DNA from: an uncultured Calothrix sp.
GTDB lineage: Bacteria > Cyanobacteriota > Cyanobacteriia > Cyanobacteriales > Nostocaceae
Assembly: GCA_937884685.1 (NCBI GenBank)
Contig: CAKZYM010000013.1
Span: forward strand, 1 to 14,454
Direction of reading: 5' to 3'
DNA length: 14,454 nucleotides
Every line of letters begins with the position of its first letter. The first letter of the stretch is position 1. This document shows, in pieces, positions 6,482-13,339 of the stretch. The notes under the pieces were generated by a model. That model did not search any database. It was not told where the DNA came from and saw only the letters and a program-made list of their open reading frames with translations. The position numbers were made by a program, and so were the translations under genes.

Positions 6482-6499
6482 TATATCATATCTGATATA
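6482..6499 (-). promoter_or_regulatory. Candidate operator/promoter palindrome of the toxin-antitoxin operon
   Basis: TATATCA (6482-6488) and TGATATA (6493-6499) form a perfect 7-bp inverted repeat with a 4-nt centre, ending 11 nt upstream of the TTG start of the toxin gene. The minus-strand reading contains TATGAT (6490-6485), a possible -10 box. An XRE antitoxin binding such a palindrome over its own promoter is the standard arrangement. That this one is the operator is inference. Confidence 0.5.
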
Positions 6500-6589
6500 T
6501 TTAAAAGCAAATTGAACACCCCAGACAAATTCAATTTCGGGCTTCCTTAATACGATAAAATTATGAAAAAATATTAAGGCTGTATGTAA

Positions 6590-7576
6590 ATGAATTTGCT
6601 TTTTTCCACTCTGGGAATTATCTTCGCAATTGTAACCATAAGCATCGTACTATATCTAATTTCCGCTCGTCGCTATCAATCCTCTGACTCGGTAGCTAAT
6701 TCCTACGATGAATGGACGGACGACGGAATTTTGGAATATTACTGGGGTGAACATATCCATTTAGGACATTACGGCTCCCCACCGACAAACAAAGATTTTT
6801 TAACAGCTAAATACGATTTCGTTCATGAAATGGTACGTTGGGGTGGTTTAGATAAATTAGCTTCCGGTACCACCGTCATAGATGTCGGTTGTGGGATTGG
6901 AGGAAGTAGCAGAATTTTAGCCAAGGAATACGGTTTTGATGTCACTGGGGTTACTATCAGTCCTCAACAGGTGAAACGAGCTACCGAATTAACACCTGAA
7001 GGAGTCACCGCTAAATTTATAGTAGATGATGCGATGGCTCTTTCTTTCCCCGATGCCAGTTTTGATGTAGTCTGGTCAATAGAAGCTGGACCGCATATGC
7101 CTGATAAAGCGGTTTTCGCTAGAGAGTTGATACGGGTTCTGAAACCTGGTGGGATATTAGTTGTAGCTGATTGGAATCAAAGAGATGACCGTCAGATTCC
7201 TTTGAATTTCTGGGAAAAACCGGTAATGCAGCAACTATTAGACCAATGGTCGCATCCAGCTTTTTCGAGTATAGAAGGTTTTTCCGAACTATTGGAAGCA
7301 ACCGGATTCGTGAAAGGGGAAGTAACAACAGCAGACTGGACAAAAGAAACACTTCCATCATGGTTCGATACAATTTGGCAAGGAATTATTAAACCTCAAG
7401 GATGGATGCGTTCTGGGGTGCGTGGTTTTATTAAATCAGTACGGGAAGTACCGACAATATTGTTAATGAGATTAGCATTTGGTACCGGACTTTGTAGATT
7501 TGGAATGTTTAAAGCAATTAGAAACAATTCGGTATCGAAATCCGCAGATGTTTCGAGTCAAGTTGCTCAAGTTTAA
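6590..7576 (+). CDS. 2-methyl-6-phytyl/solanesyl-1,4-benzoquinone methyltransferase (tocopherol/plastoquinone pathway)
   Basis: This enzyme methylates 2-methyl-6-phytylbenzoquinone, and probably the solanesyl analogue, with S-adenosylmethionine on the way to tocopherol and plastoquinone. The 328-residue sequence closely follows the cyanobacterial enzyme I know from Synechocystis (Sll0418). It has an N-terminal hydrophobic anchor (3-24), YQSSDSVANSYDEWTDDGIL (29-48), WGEHIHLGHYG (52-62), SAM motif I VIDVGCGIGGSSR (96-108), FPDASFDVVWSIEAGPHM (153-170) and RVLKPGG (182-188). The conserved VREVPTILLMRLAFG stretch near the C-terminus is also present. Cyanobacterial members resemble plant gamma-tocopherol methyltransferase more than plant VTE3. 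It probably sits on the thylakoid or envelope membrane. The ATG is preceded by AAGG at suitable spacing. It appears monocistronic, since it is followed by a repeat-bearing spacer. Confidence 0.93.
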   Translation: MNLLFSTLGIIFAIVTISIVLYLISARRYQSSDSVANSYDEWTDDGILEYYWGEHIHLGHYGSPPTNKDFLTAKYDFVHEMVRWGGLDKLASGTTVIDVGCGIGGSSRILAKEYGFDVTGVTISPQQVKRATELTPEGVTAKFIVDDAMALSFPDASFDVVWSIEAGPHMPDKAVFARELIRVLKPGGILVVADWNQRDDRQIPLNFWEKPVMQQLLDQWSHPAFSSIEGFSELLEATGFVKGEVTTADWTKETLPSWFDTIWQGIIKPQGWMRSGVRGFIKSVREVPTILLMRLAFGTGLCRFGMFKAIRNNSVSKSADVSSQVAQV

Positions 7577-7610
7577 TTTTAGTAATTAGTAATAGATAAT
7601 TGCTAATAAC

Positions 7611-7642
7611 GTAGGTTGGGTTAAGCGAAAGCGCAACCCAAC
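7611..7642. repeat. Palindromic intergenic repeat, copy 3 (short form)
   Basis: GTTGGGTT (7615-7622) pairs with AACCCAAC (7635-7642), with an inner GCG/CGC pair around a 4-nt AAAG loop. This gives a compact hairpin 35 bases after the methyltransferase stop. It has the same outer arm, GTAGGTTGGGTT, as the other copies. It could help end transcription or stabilise the mRNA 3' end, but there is no T-run. Confidence 0.7.
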
Positions 7643-7737
7643 AATCTAATATTAATGTAAAATTACGTTTTTATTGCTATTAAAAAACCTTTGTAGACAC
7701 AGAATACACAGAGCAAAAAGTTTAATAAATATATTTA

Positions 7738-7768
7738 ATTACCAATTACCAATCACCAATTACTCATT
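7738..7768. repeat. STRR-like heptamer repeat (ATTACCA type)
   Basis: ATTACCA, ATTACCA, ATCACCA and ATTACTC follow in tandem at a period of seven. It is the same kind of short tandem heptamer as at 1624-1647 and 9594-9612, read on the other strand (TAATTGG). Confidence 0.6.
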
Positions 7769-7830
7769 TAACACATCCATTTTATGTCCGGGTGCAGCAG
7801 CAACAGCACCAACTTATTTAATTAATTCAA

Positions 7831-8997
7831 ATGAATTTTAAATATCCTAAAAATATATCAGATTGTCGTAATGTAAACGACTTTAGAAATCTCGCAAAAT
7901 CAAAATTACCTGCCCCAATATTTCATTATATAGACGGAGCCGCTGACGACGAATTAACTTATAAAAGAAACACCGAATCTTACGAAAAATGCGATTTAAT
8001 TCCCAACGTTTTAGCAGGAGTTGAAGATGTAGATACTTCTGTAGAAATAATGGGGATGAAAATTGATATTCCGATGTTTTGTTCACCAACAGCATTACAA
8101 AGATTATTTCATTATGACGGAGAAAGAGCAGTAGCGAAAGCAGCAGAACAATATGGAACTTTATTTGGTATTTCAAGTTTGGGAACCGTTAGTTTAAAAG
8201 AGATTGAGAAAACAATTTCTACACCAAAAATGTTTCAATTTTATTGTCATAAAGACAAAGGATTAAATAATGCGATGATAGAAATGTGTCGCGAAGCAAG
8301 CTTTGATGCAATTGCTTTAACCGTTGATACAATTACTGGTGGAAATAGAGAAAGAGATTTGTGGACGGGATTTACAACTCCACCTAAGTTAACACCACAA
8401 AGTTTAATTAGTTTTGCTCTCCATCCAAGCTGGTCTTTGAATTATTTATTCCGGGAACCATTTAGTTTACCCCAATTAGAAGAACATATTAATAAAGGAA
8501 CTAACGTAGCAGTTTCCATCGGTGATTATTTGAGTACAATGTTAGACCAATCCATGGATTGGAAAGATGCTGAGGAAATTAGAAATCAATGGGGTAAAAA
8601 GTTTTGTCTCAAAGGTGTGATGAGCGTCGAAGATGCGAAAAAAGCAGTTGATATCGGAGCCGATGCGATTATGGTATCAAATCATGGGGGAAGACAGTTA
8701 GATGGAAGTATATCTCCTTTCGAGCAATTAGCAGATATTGTGGATGCTGTGGGAGACAAAATTGATGTAATCTGCGATGGTGGTATCAGAAGAGGAACCC
8801 ACGTTCTCAAAGCTTTGTCGGTTGGAGCAAAAGCTTGTTCCGGTGGAAGATGGTATTTATATGCTTTAGCTGCTGGTGGTCAAAAAGGAGTTGAAAAGGC
8901 TATTTCTAATATGAGGAATGAAATTGAGAGGGATATGAAATTAATGGGAATTACAAAACTTTCTCAGTTGTCCAGAAAGAATATAAAATTTAGATGA
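7831..8997 (+). CDS. FMN-dependent 2-hydroxy-acid dehydrogenase/oxidase (L-lactate dehydrogenase-like)
   Basis: A 388-residue TIM-barrel flavoprotein of the glycolate oxidase/lactate dehydrogenase family; full length. The active-site set is present: Tyr33 in YIDGAADDE, Tyr138 in FQFYCHKDKG, Asp166 in LTVDT, Lys261 in LKGV, and His285 and Arg288 in SNHGGRQLDG. The phosphate-binding DGGIRRG (316-322) follows. The family oxidises an L-2-hydroxy acid to the 2-oxo acid, passing electrons to oxygen or a membrane acceptor. GNRERDLWTGF (171-181) resembles the L-lactate dehydrogenase branch, but substrate (lactate, glycolate, mandelate-like) and acceptor cannot be fixed from sequence. The usual ALGR near the C-terminal flavin site reads CSGGRW here. 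The ATG has no visible Shine-Dalgarno sequence; it is the first ATG and gives the normal N-terminus. Confidence 0.9.
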   Translation: MNFKYPKNISDCRNVNDFRNLAKSKLPAPIFHYIDGAADDELTYKRNTESYEKCDLIPNVLAGVEDVDTSVEIMGMKIDIPMFCSPTALQRLFHYDGERAVAKAAEQYGTLFGISSLGTVSLKEIEKTISTPKMFQFYCHKDKGLNNAMIEMCREASFDAIALTVDTITGGNRERDLWTGFTTPPKLTPQSLISFALHPSWSLNYLFREPFSLPQLEEHINKGTNVAVSIGDYLSTMLDQSMDWKDAEEIRNQWGKKFCLKGVMSVEDAKKAVDIGADAIMVSNHGGRQLDGSISPFEQLADIVDAVGDKIDVICDGGIRRGTHVLKALSVGAKACSGGRWYLYALAAGGQKGVEKAISNMRNEIERDMKLMGITKLSQLSRKNIKFR

Positions 8998-9012
8998 TTG
9001 AAGAAACCTCAC

Positions 9013-9036
9013 CCTTAATTCCTCTTCTTATTAAGG
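9013..9036. repeat. Inverted repeat downstream of the hydroxy-acid dehydrogenase gene
   Basis: CCTTAAT (9013-9019) and ATTAAGG (9030-9036) form a 7-bp stem with a 10-nt loop 16 nt after the stop. The surrounding CTCACCCTTAATTCC and AAGGAGAAGGAG resemble a dispersed repeat common between genes in cyanobacteria. It lacks the T-run of an intrinsic terminator, so a termination role is only possible. Confidence 0.45.
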
Positions 9037-9075
9037 AGAAGGAGATAAGATATTGTAATTTTAAGTTTGAAAAAT

Positions 9076-9591
9076 ATGGACAGTAAAGAATCTTTAATTC
9101 CGCTAAAAATTGCCGTATTAACAGTTTCCGATACTAGAACCGAAGCTGATGATAAATCGGGGAAAATATTAGCTGATAGTTTGACAACGGTAGGACACGA
9201 TTTAGCAGAAAAAGTAATTGTTCCCGACGATATTTACCAAATTCGTGCAGTTATATCACGTTGGATTGCAGATGATTTTTTTCAAGTCATTTTAACAACT
9301 GGTGGAACTGGAGTTACGGGAAGTGATGGAACACCAGAAGCAATTAAACCGTTATTAGACAAAGAAATTGCAGGATTCGGTGAGATTTTTAGGATGATTT
9401 CTTATCAAGAGATAAAGACTTCTACTATTCAATCTCGCTGTTTAGCTGGTGTTGCTAACGGTACCTATATCTTTTGTTTACCGGGTTCTTCTGGTGCTTG
9501 TAAAACCGGATGGGAGATTATCAAAGAACAGCTTGATTCTCGCAATCGTCCCTGCAATTTAGCTCAGTTGATTCCGAGGTTAAGGGAATAG
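9076..9591 (+). CDS. moaB: Molybdenum cofactor biosynthesis protein B
   Basis: A 171-residue single-domain MoaB/MogA protein. TVSDTRTEADDKSG (16-29) begins the domain, TTGGTGVTGSDGTPEAI (74-90) is the molybdopterin-binding loop, and LPGSSGA (135-141) and CNLAQLIPRLR at the end complete the family pattern. MoaB/MogA proteins bind molybdopterin; MogA adenylylates it before metal insertion. In cyanobacteria, where molybdenum enzymes include nitrate reductase and nitrogenase-associated functions, this is the expected housekeeping form. I place the start at the ATG at 9076, rather than at an in-frame TTG 9 nt earlier, because the family has an N-terminus of this length and neither site has a good Shine-Dalgarno sequence. 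It appears to be a single gene. Confidence 0.92.
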   Translation: MDSKESLIPLKIAVLTVSDTRTEADDKSGKILADSLTTVGHDLAEKVIVPDDIYQIRAVISRWIADDFFQVILTTGGTGVTGSDGTPEAIKPLLDKEIAGFGEIFRMISYQEIKTSTIQSRCLAGVANGTYIFCLPGSSGACKTGWEIIKEQLDSRNRPCNLAQLIPRLRE

Positions 9592-9593
9592 GT

Positions 9594-9612
9594 AATTGGG
9601 GATTGGGGATAG
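9594..9612. repeat. STRR-like heptamer repeat (TTGGGGA type)
   Basis: AATTGGGGATTGGGGATAG repeats a seven-base TTGGGGA unit just after the moaB stop. It matches the tract at 1624-1647. Confidence 0.55.
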
Positions 9613-9695
9613 TAAGTTTAGATTTAATGTTCCCATAAAATTCACTTTTCAGATTTGAATATAATAGATAATCGTTAATTTTTCGATTACTCATT

Positions 9696-10559
9696 ATGGA
9701 AAAATCTGAAGAACTAGTTCAACGTAACATACAACATTATAGTTATACACAAGACTTAGACTCTTTACTAAATATCGTTAATACCATATCTTTTTCAAAG
9801 TTCGAGACAATTCTTTGTAAATTACTGAAATCTCCAGATAGAGAAATAGTTTCAGATACTTGTTTTGCAATTCGAGATTTGATAGTTTGTTACAGCAATC
9901 GTTATGATGAGTTTGCGGAATTTGGAAACAGGTATCCAGAGTCTTTAATAGTTAAAACAGTTGAAATTCTACTTTTTTCTGAAAATCGTAATACCGTTCG
10001 CGATGCTATTTACACTTTAGGAAAAACCTATAGTTACAATAGCATTCCTGCTTTAAACAAAGCTTTTTATCATCTAAAAGATACCGACCCTTTTATTTTA
10101 TCCAGATTATTTTGCGAAATGACCTGGTTGGGTTTAGAAAATTTCTGGGAATTGATTGATTCTATGATATCCAGCCACAATGATTTTACCAGATGGGCTG
10201 CTGTTCAAGAACTACCAGTATTTGTTGATGAAGATTGTGAAAAAAGTATTATTTTAGATGAAAAATCAAAATATTTGGAACGGTTAAAGCAGGATTCTAA
10301 TAAGTTTGTCAGAATCGAATCCGAGAATAGATACAAGATGATAGAATTTCAAACGCTAGAGCAAGAATTACCAAAGAAAGAACGGAATAAGAGAAGAAAG
10401 GAATTAGAAAATGAATATAAATCTATTTTAAATTTTGATTCTTTATCTCTGAATTTTTCACAATATCTGAGTTATAAGAAGTTAAATAATTATATGATGT
10501 CTCAGTTAGAAGAATTTTTCGATTATTATATTTACTTTAACGGTTTCCACAGGACTTAA
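9696..10559 (+). CDS. Unrecognised soluble protein, possibly helical-repeat (HEAT-like)
   Basis: The family is not recognised. The 287 residues are predicted by eye to be almost wholly helical, with no signal peptide or membrane segment. Residues 20-175 show helix pairs reminiscent of HEAT/ARM repeats: LLKSPDREIVSDTCFAIRDL (43-62), LFSENRNTVRDAIYTLGKTY (93-112) and DSMISSHNDFTRWAAVQELP (155-174). In each, an Asp/Asn turn leads into a helix containing RDAI- or RWAA-type residues. A charged stretch LPKKERNKRRKELENEYK (224-241) looks like a coiled coil, followed by a Tyr/Phe/Asn-rich C-terminus. Such proteins often serve as scaffolds or as phycobilin lyase-like factors; nothing here singles out a role. 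No Shine-Dalgarno sequence precedes the ATG. It is convergent with the next gene. Confidence 0.7.
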   Translation: MEKSEELVQRNIQHYSYTQDLDSLLNIVNTISFSKFETILCKLLKSPDREIVSDTCFAIRDLIVCYSNRYDEFAEFGNRYPESLIVKTVEILLFSENRNTVRDAIYTLGKTYSYNSIPALNKAFYHLKDTDPFILSRLFCEMTWLGLENFWELIDSMISSHNDFTRWAAVQELPVFVDEDCEKSIILDEKSKYLERLKQDSNKFVRIESENRYKMIEFQTLEQELPKKERNKRRKELENEYKSILNFDSLSLNFSQYLSYKKLNNYMMSQLEEFFDYYIYFNGFHRT

Positions 10560-10568
10560 AATAAAAAT

Positions 10569-10598
10569 GGTGCGTTAGGCTAAATTCATAACACACCC
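10569..10598. terminator. Possible bidirectional terminator hairpin between convergent genes
   Basis: GGTGCGTTA and TAACACACC (one mismatch, which is a G-U pair in one of the transcripts) form an approximately 9-bp stem around a 12-nt loop. It lies in the 58-nt gap between two convergent genes. The CGTTAGGCT...CACCCTACA wording is a widespread cyanobacterial intergenic repeat, so it may be a repeat that has taken a terminator position. Confidence 0.45.
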
Positions 10599-10617
10599 TA
10601 CATATCATATTTTATAG

Positions 10618-11550
10618 TTAGCTTTTAATCACAGGTTTTTTCTTAGCTTGATTTATTATTTTAGTACCCAAAGTAATCAATCCAGCAAATAAAACCGACC
10701 AGAAACTAGTTCCAGCTTCCGGAACCTTAACATTAGATTTTGTGTTTTTAAAAGCCAACAAAGTTACATTTGTATCCTGCTCAAAAAATCTTTCTACAGA
10801 ACCCTCAAAAAGAGAAGTACTAATTGCTTTAGTTCTACCAGAATCGTTAATTTCTTCAACATTGGAAAAACTTAAATCACTAGTAAGATTAATATTTTCA
10901 CTCTTCGTATTATCAAAAAAATCAACTTTACCTAAAGCATCAATATTAGCTGCAAGGGTAAAGAATTCTAATATATTATCTTGGCTAATCTGATTGGGTT
11001 CTAATTGCGTTGAGTTGAGAAAATCAAACCGACTTTCTGCTGAAATACCAGTTGTATCCAAAAGATAAAAAGCAATATCCCCAGCAGCATCCGCAGTTTC
11101 AACCCCTGGTTTATCTACAGAAGCTTCCAAATCGAGAATAGTTGTAAAGTCAAATGATAAAGTATCGTTACCACTTACATCAAAATTCGCAAAAAATCTC
11201 GGCATAGTTTCCGCAAAAGCGCTATAGCTTGAACCCTCACCAAATGTCAAACTTTCTGCAATATTAAATATGTCTAATGGAGTTGGTTCAGCATTGGTCT
11301 CAGAAGAGTTGCGAAAATCTGCTATGCTATCATCCGCATTAGTTTCAGTCGAAGAATTAGCATCATTAATTGCTTCAAATGCTGCGTTTTCTTGATTGAA
11401 ATTGGTAAAACTTAATTCTGAGAAGGAACCAGAAAAAGTTGCAGCTAAACTAGGTGAACTTGCTAACAACGAGGTAGCAACAATTGGAGAGACTTGTAAA
11501 ATTAACTTTTTTCCAAACTTTGAATGTAACTTCTCTTGCATTTTTGTCAT
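10618..11550 (-). CDS. PEP-CTERM-like exported protein
   Basis: The 310-residue protein has an N-terminal signal peptide: basic residues at 7-15, a hydrophobic core at 16-31, and likely cleavage after SLA or SLAA at 36/37. The mature part is acidic and rich in Ser, Asn, Asp, Phe and Thr. At the C-terminus is VPEAGT (276-281), then a hydrophobic helix SFWSVLFAGLITLG and a basic tail with KKK. This is the three-part sorting signal recognised by exosortase, which cleaves at the motif and moves the protein to the cell surface. The usual PEP is PEA here. The mature domain is not a family I can name, and its role could be in the sheath or extracellular matrix (inference). A second in-frame Met at residue 4 could be the start. 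The exosortase gene is not in the window. Confidence 0.8.
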   Translation of the reverse strand: MTKMQEKLHSKFGKKLILQVSPIVATSLLASSPSLAATFSGSFSELSFTNFNQENAAFEAINDANSSTETNADDSIADFRNSSETNAEPTPLDIFNIAESLTFGEGSSYSAFAETMPRFFANFDVSGNDTLSFDFTTILDLEASVDKPGVETADAAGDIAFYLLDTTGISAESRFDFLNSTQLEPNQISQDNILEFFTLAANIDALGKVDFFDNTKSENINLTSDLSFSNVEEINDSGRTKAISTSLFEGSVERFFEQDTNVTLLAFKNTKSNVKVPEAGTSFWSVLFAGLITLGTKIINQAKKKPVIKS

Positions 11551-11701
11551 GATTTTATTTTTTAATCTATATAACGTCCGAAAAATTAACTATATTAGCT
11601 AGTACTTTTAAAATACAAACGAAATAGTTATATTACGGAGAAATAATTTTTAATTATGAAAATTTTACAAAGTGCTAGTAGCTGATTGCATTAGTCTCTT
11701 C

Positions 11702-11781
11702 GTAGGTTGGGTTAAGAAAAGCGCAATTCAGCATCCATGTTGGGTTTCACTAACGCTTCGCTAACGTTCAACCCAACCTAC
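11702..11781. repeat. Palindromic intergenic repeat, copy 4 (full outer arms)
   Basis: GTAGGTTGGGTT (11702-11713) and AACCCAACCTAC (11770-11781) are a perfect 12-bp inverted repeat. A second GTTGGGTT (11739-11746) inside could pair with the same right arm, so the element looks like two nested copies. It is an 80-bp element located between divergent genes, where it is unlikely to be a terminator. Confidence 0.8.
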
Positions 11782-11830
11782 ATCTATTTCGCAATCGGAA
11801 CATTAATTTTGATAACTTGAATTGATATTC

Positions 11831-11872
11831 GGGAACACTAATTTTAGTAAAAATACATCTATCAATAGCAAA
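11831..11872 (+). promoter_or_regulatory. Conserved 42-nt leader upstream of the first DUF6745 gene
   Basis: From GGGAACA to the start codon, this 42-nt segment aligns without gaps to the 42 nt before the second DUF6745 gene (13298-13339), with 30 of 42 bases identical by my count. GGGAACAnTAAT, TATC/ATCTA and CAATA are the shared blocks. It may be a 5' UTR/ribosome-loading or regulatory segment, or just duplicated sequence. No Shine-Dalgarno sequence is apparent. Confidence 0.5.
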
Positions 11873-13243
11873 ATGACGCGAATTCATTTTATAGCTCCGG
11901 AACAAGAAGCTCAAATTCCCCAGTATCAGCAAAAGTGGAAAAATATTTACCTATCAACTCAGCCGATTCAGCATAACCGAGCCAAAGCAGCAGTACAAGG
12001 GGCTTATGCTGTTATGGGTAAACCAGAACCCGAAGTAATTTTCTGTTCAAGTCCCCTGGTCGCAATTGAGCAACTTAAAGCTAAATTACAACAATCTCAA
12101 AATAGCAATCAAACTTCCGAACAACAAATTTACACTGACTTTTTTGAATTTGCTTCTTCAGTTTGGGAAAATATCCAGCAAGGTAATCAGCAACAGTTGA
12201 AATTAGAAATAAAACCGCTTGAAGATTTAATCAAAGAAGTTTACAAAGAATCATTTAAATCCTTGAACGAGCATCTTGAAAATTCTCTTCCTAGAGATTT
12301 AACTGTTCAAGATATTATCGAGCAAATCTATTTAGGTACTTCCCCAATTATTGATATGTTGGGTCAGTTACCTGCTAATCGAGGTATGCGTGAATTCTTC
12401 ACGGATTTAGAACAAAGATTACCAGAGAATTGGCAAGAATCTTTTAGTACTATATTTTCTGGAATTGACCAACAATTGGCTTGGGTTCCTGGTAAAGATT
12501 TATTCTTTAGAGAATGGCTAAAACCAATAATTCAAGCTAGTTTAATTGGCAAAGTTTACGGATTAGAACATTCTAATTATAAAGATGCAATTTTCGTTTC
12601 TCTATCAACTTTTGAAGAAAAGTTTTTAAAAGAAAATCCTCCTATAGTCATTTCTCAAGTAGCAATTTATTGTATTTGGTTAGATTTCGCTTTTTCGGTA
12701 TTGGGTTATCCACATAATTCCAAAAAATGGTCTGCATTACAAGGTCTTGTAAAACATTGTGGCTGGATTTTTGCTGTAGATAATCTCTGCATTATCTGCG
12801 AACGACCAACAAAAATTTTAGTAAATAAAGAGAATCAACTTCATGGGGAAGGGGAACCAGCAATCGAATTTGCAGATGGGTTTGTTGTTTACGCGCATCA
12901 TGGCACAACTTTACCCGATAAATACGGAACCGTTCATCCCAATCAATGGCAATCCCAATGGATTATAGAGGAAAGAAATCAACAATTACAAGCAGTGTTA
13001 ATTAATGGTATTGGAGCAGTTCGTTTATCCCAAGAATTATCTTTTATAGAAATAGACTCATTACAAGAATATAAATTTATCAAACTTGAAAATATTGATA
13101 TTAATACTTGTATTTTGCAGCGAATTAATTCTCAAACTGGTGATATCAATGCTGTATTTATACCGCACAATATACAATCAATAGGGTTAGCAATAGAATA
13201 CGCAAATCAAAATTACTCGGAAGAAGATTTTCCAAATACTTAA
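11873..13243 (+). CDS. DUF6745 protein, first tandem copy
   Basis: This 456-residue protein has the C-terminal pattern I know as DUF6745. KWSALQGLVKHCGWIF (285-300) and NLCIICERPTKI (304-315) are followed by LHGEGEPAIEFADGFVVYAHHGTTLP (323-348), then KYGTVHPNQWQ and a helical tail. The function is unknown. Cys296, Cys306 and Cys309 (CxxC) with nearby His295 could make a metal site; that is inference. The N-terminal 60 residues (FIAPEQEAQIP, IYLSTQPIQHNRAKAAVQGAYAVMGKPEPEVIFCSS) match the downstream paralogue at 51 of 60 positions. There is no signal peptide or membrane segment. The start is the ATG at 11873, not the in-frame TTG at 11822, because the paralogue starts at the equivalent ATG and has no usable codon upstream. 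It is followed 96 nt later by the second copy. Confidence 0.85.
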   Translation: MTRIHFIAPEQEAQIPQYQQKWKNIYLSTQPIQHNRAKAAVQGAYAVMGKPEPEVIFCSSPLVAIEQLKAKLQQSQNSNQTSEQQIYTDFFEFASSVWENIQQGNQQQLKLEIKPLEDLIKEVYKESFKSLNEHLENSLPRDLTVQDIIEQIYLGTSPIIDMLGQLPANRGMREFFTDLEQRLPENWQESFSTIFSGIDQQLAWVPGKDLFFREWLKPIIQASLIGKVYGLEHSNYKDAIFVSLSTFEEKFLKENPPIVISQVAIYCIWLDFAFSVLGYPHNSKKWSALQGLVKHCGWIFAVDNLCIICERPTKILVNKENQLHGEGEPAIEFADGFVVYAHHGTTLPDKYGTVHPNQWQSQWIIEERNQQLQAVLINGIGAVRLSQELSFIEIDSLQEYKFIKLENIDINTCILQRINSQTGDINAVFIPHNIQSIGLAIEYANQNYSEEDFPNT

Positions 13244-13297
13244 ATTTAATAAGTAAAATAATAAAAAACTATTAACGATAACTTTTAATTTAATTTA

Positions 13298-13339
13298 GGG
13301 AACAATAATCTTAACCATCAGATATCTACCAATATTAAA
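13298..13339 (+). promoter_or_regulatory. Conserved 42-nt leader upstream of the second DUF6745 gene
   Basis: This is the counterpart of 11831-11872, with identical length to the start codon and 30 of 42 identical bases. It sits in the 96-nt gap between the two genes, so the second copy may have kept its own expression signals rather than relying only on read-through from the first. Confidence 0.5.

Larger units (their letters stand above)
11551..11872. other. Intergenic region between divergent genes
   Basis: It separates the leftward PEP-CTERM gene from the rightward DUF6745 gene and must contain both promoters. It holds the largest palindromic repeat copy (11702-11781) and the conserved leader (11831-11872). 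I see no RNA gene or further ORF. Confidence 0.6.

Noticed and set aside
7119..7373. Minus-strand ORF of 84 codons
   Set aside because: Antisense shadow of the benzoquinone methyltransferase.
7697..7712. CACAGAATACACAGAG as a tandem repeat element
   Set aside because: Only two imperfect half-units; too short to support.
7785..7830. GCAGCAGCAACAGCACC stretch before the dehydrogenase as a gene remnant
   Set aside because: It reads as an Ala- or Gln-rich peptide in some frames but is too short for any family to be seen.
7883..8176. Minus-strand ORF of 97 codons
   Set aside because: Antisense shadow of the hydroxy-acid dehydrogenase.
10742..10993. Plus-strand ORF of 83 codons
   Set aside because: Antisense to the PEP-CTERM-like gene; no independent motif.
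11396..11602. Plus-strand ORF of 68 codons over the PEP-CTERM gene start
   Set aside because: Mostly the reverse complement of the signal-peptide region; no ribosome site.
11822..11872. N-terminal extension of the first DUF6745 gene from TTG at 11822
   Set aside because: The paralogue has no usable start codon in the equivalent stretch, and both proteins align from the ATG.
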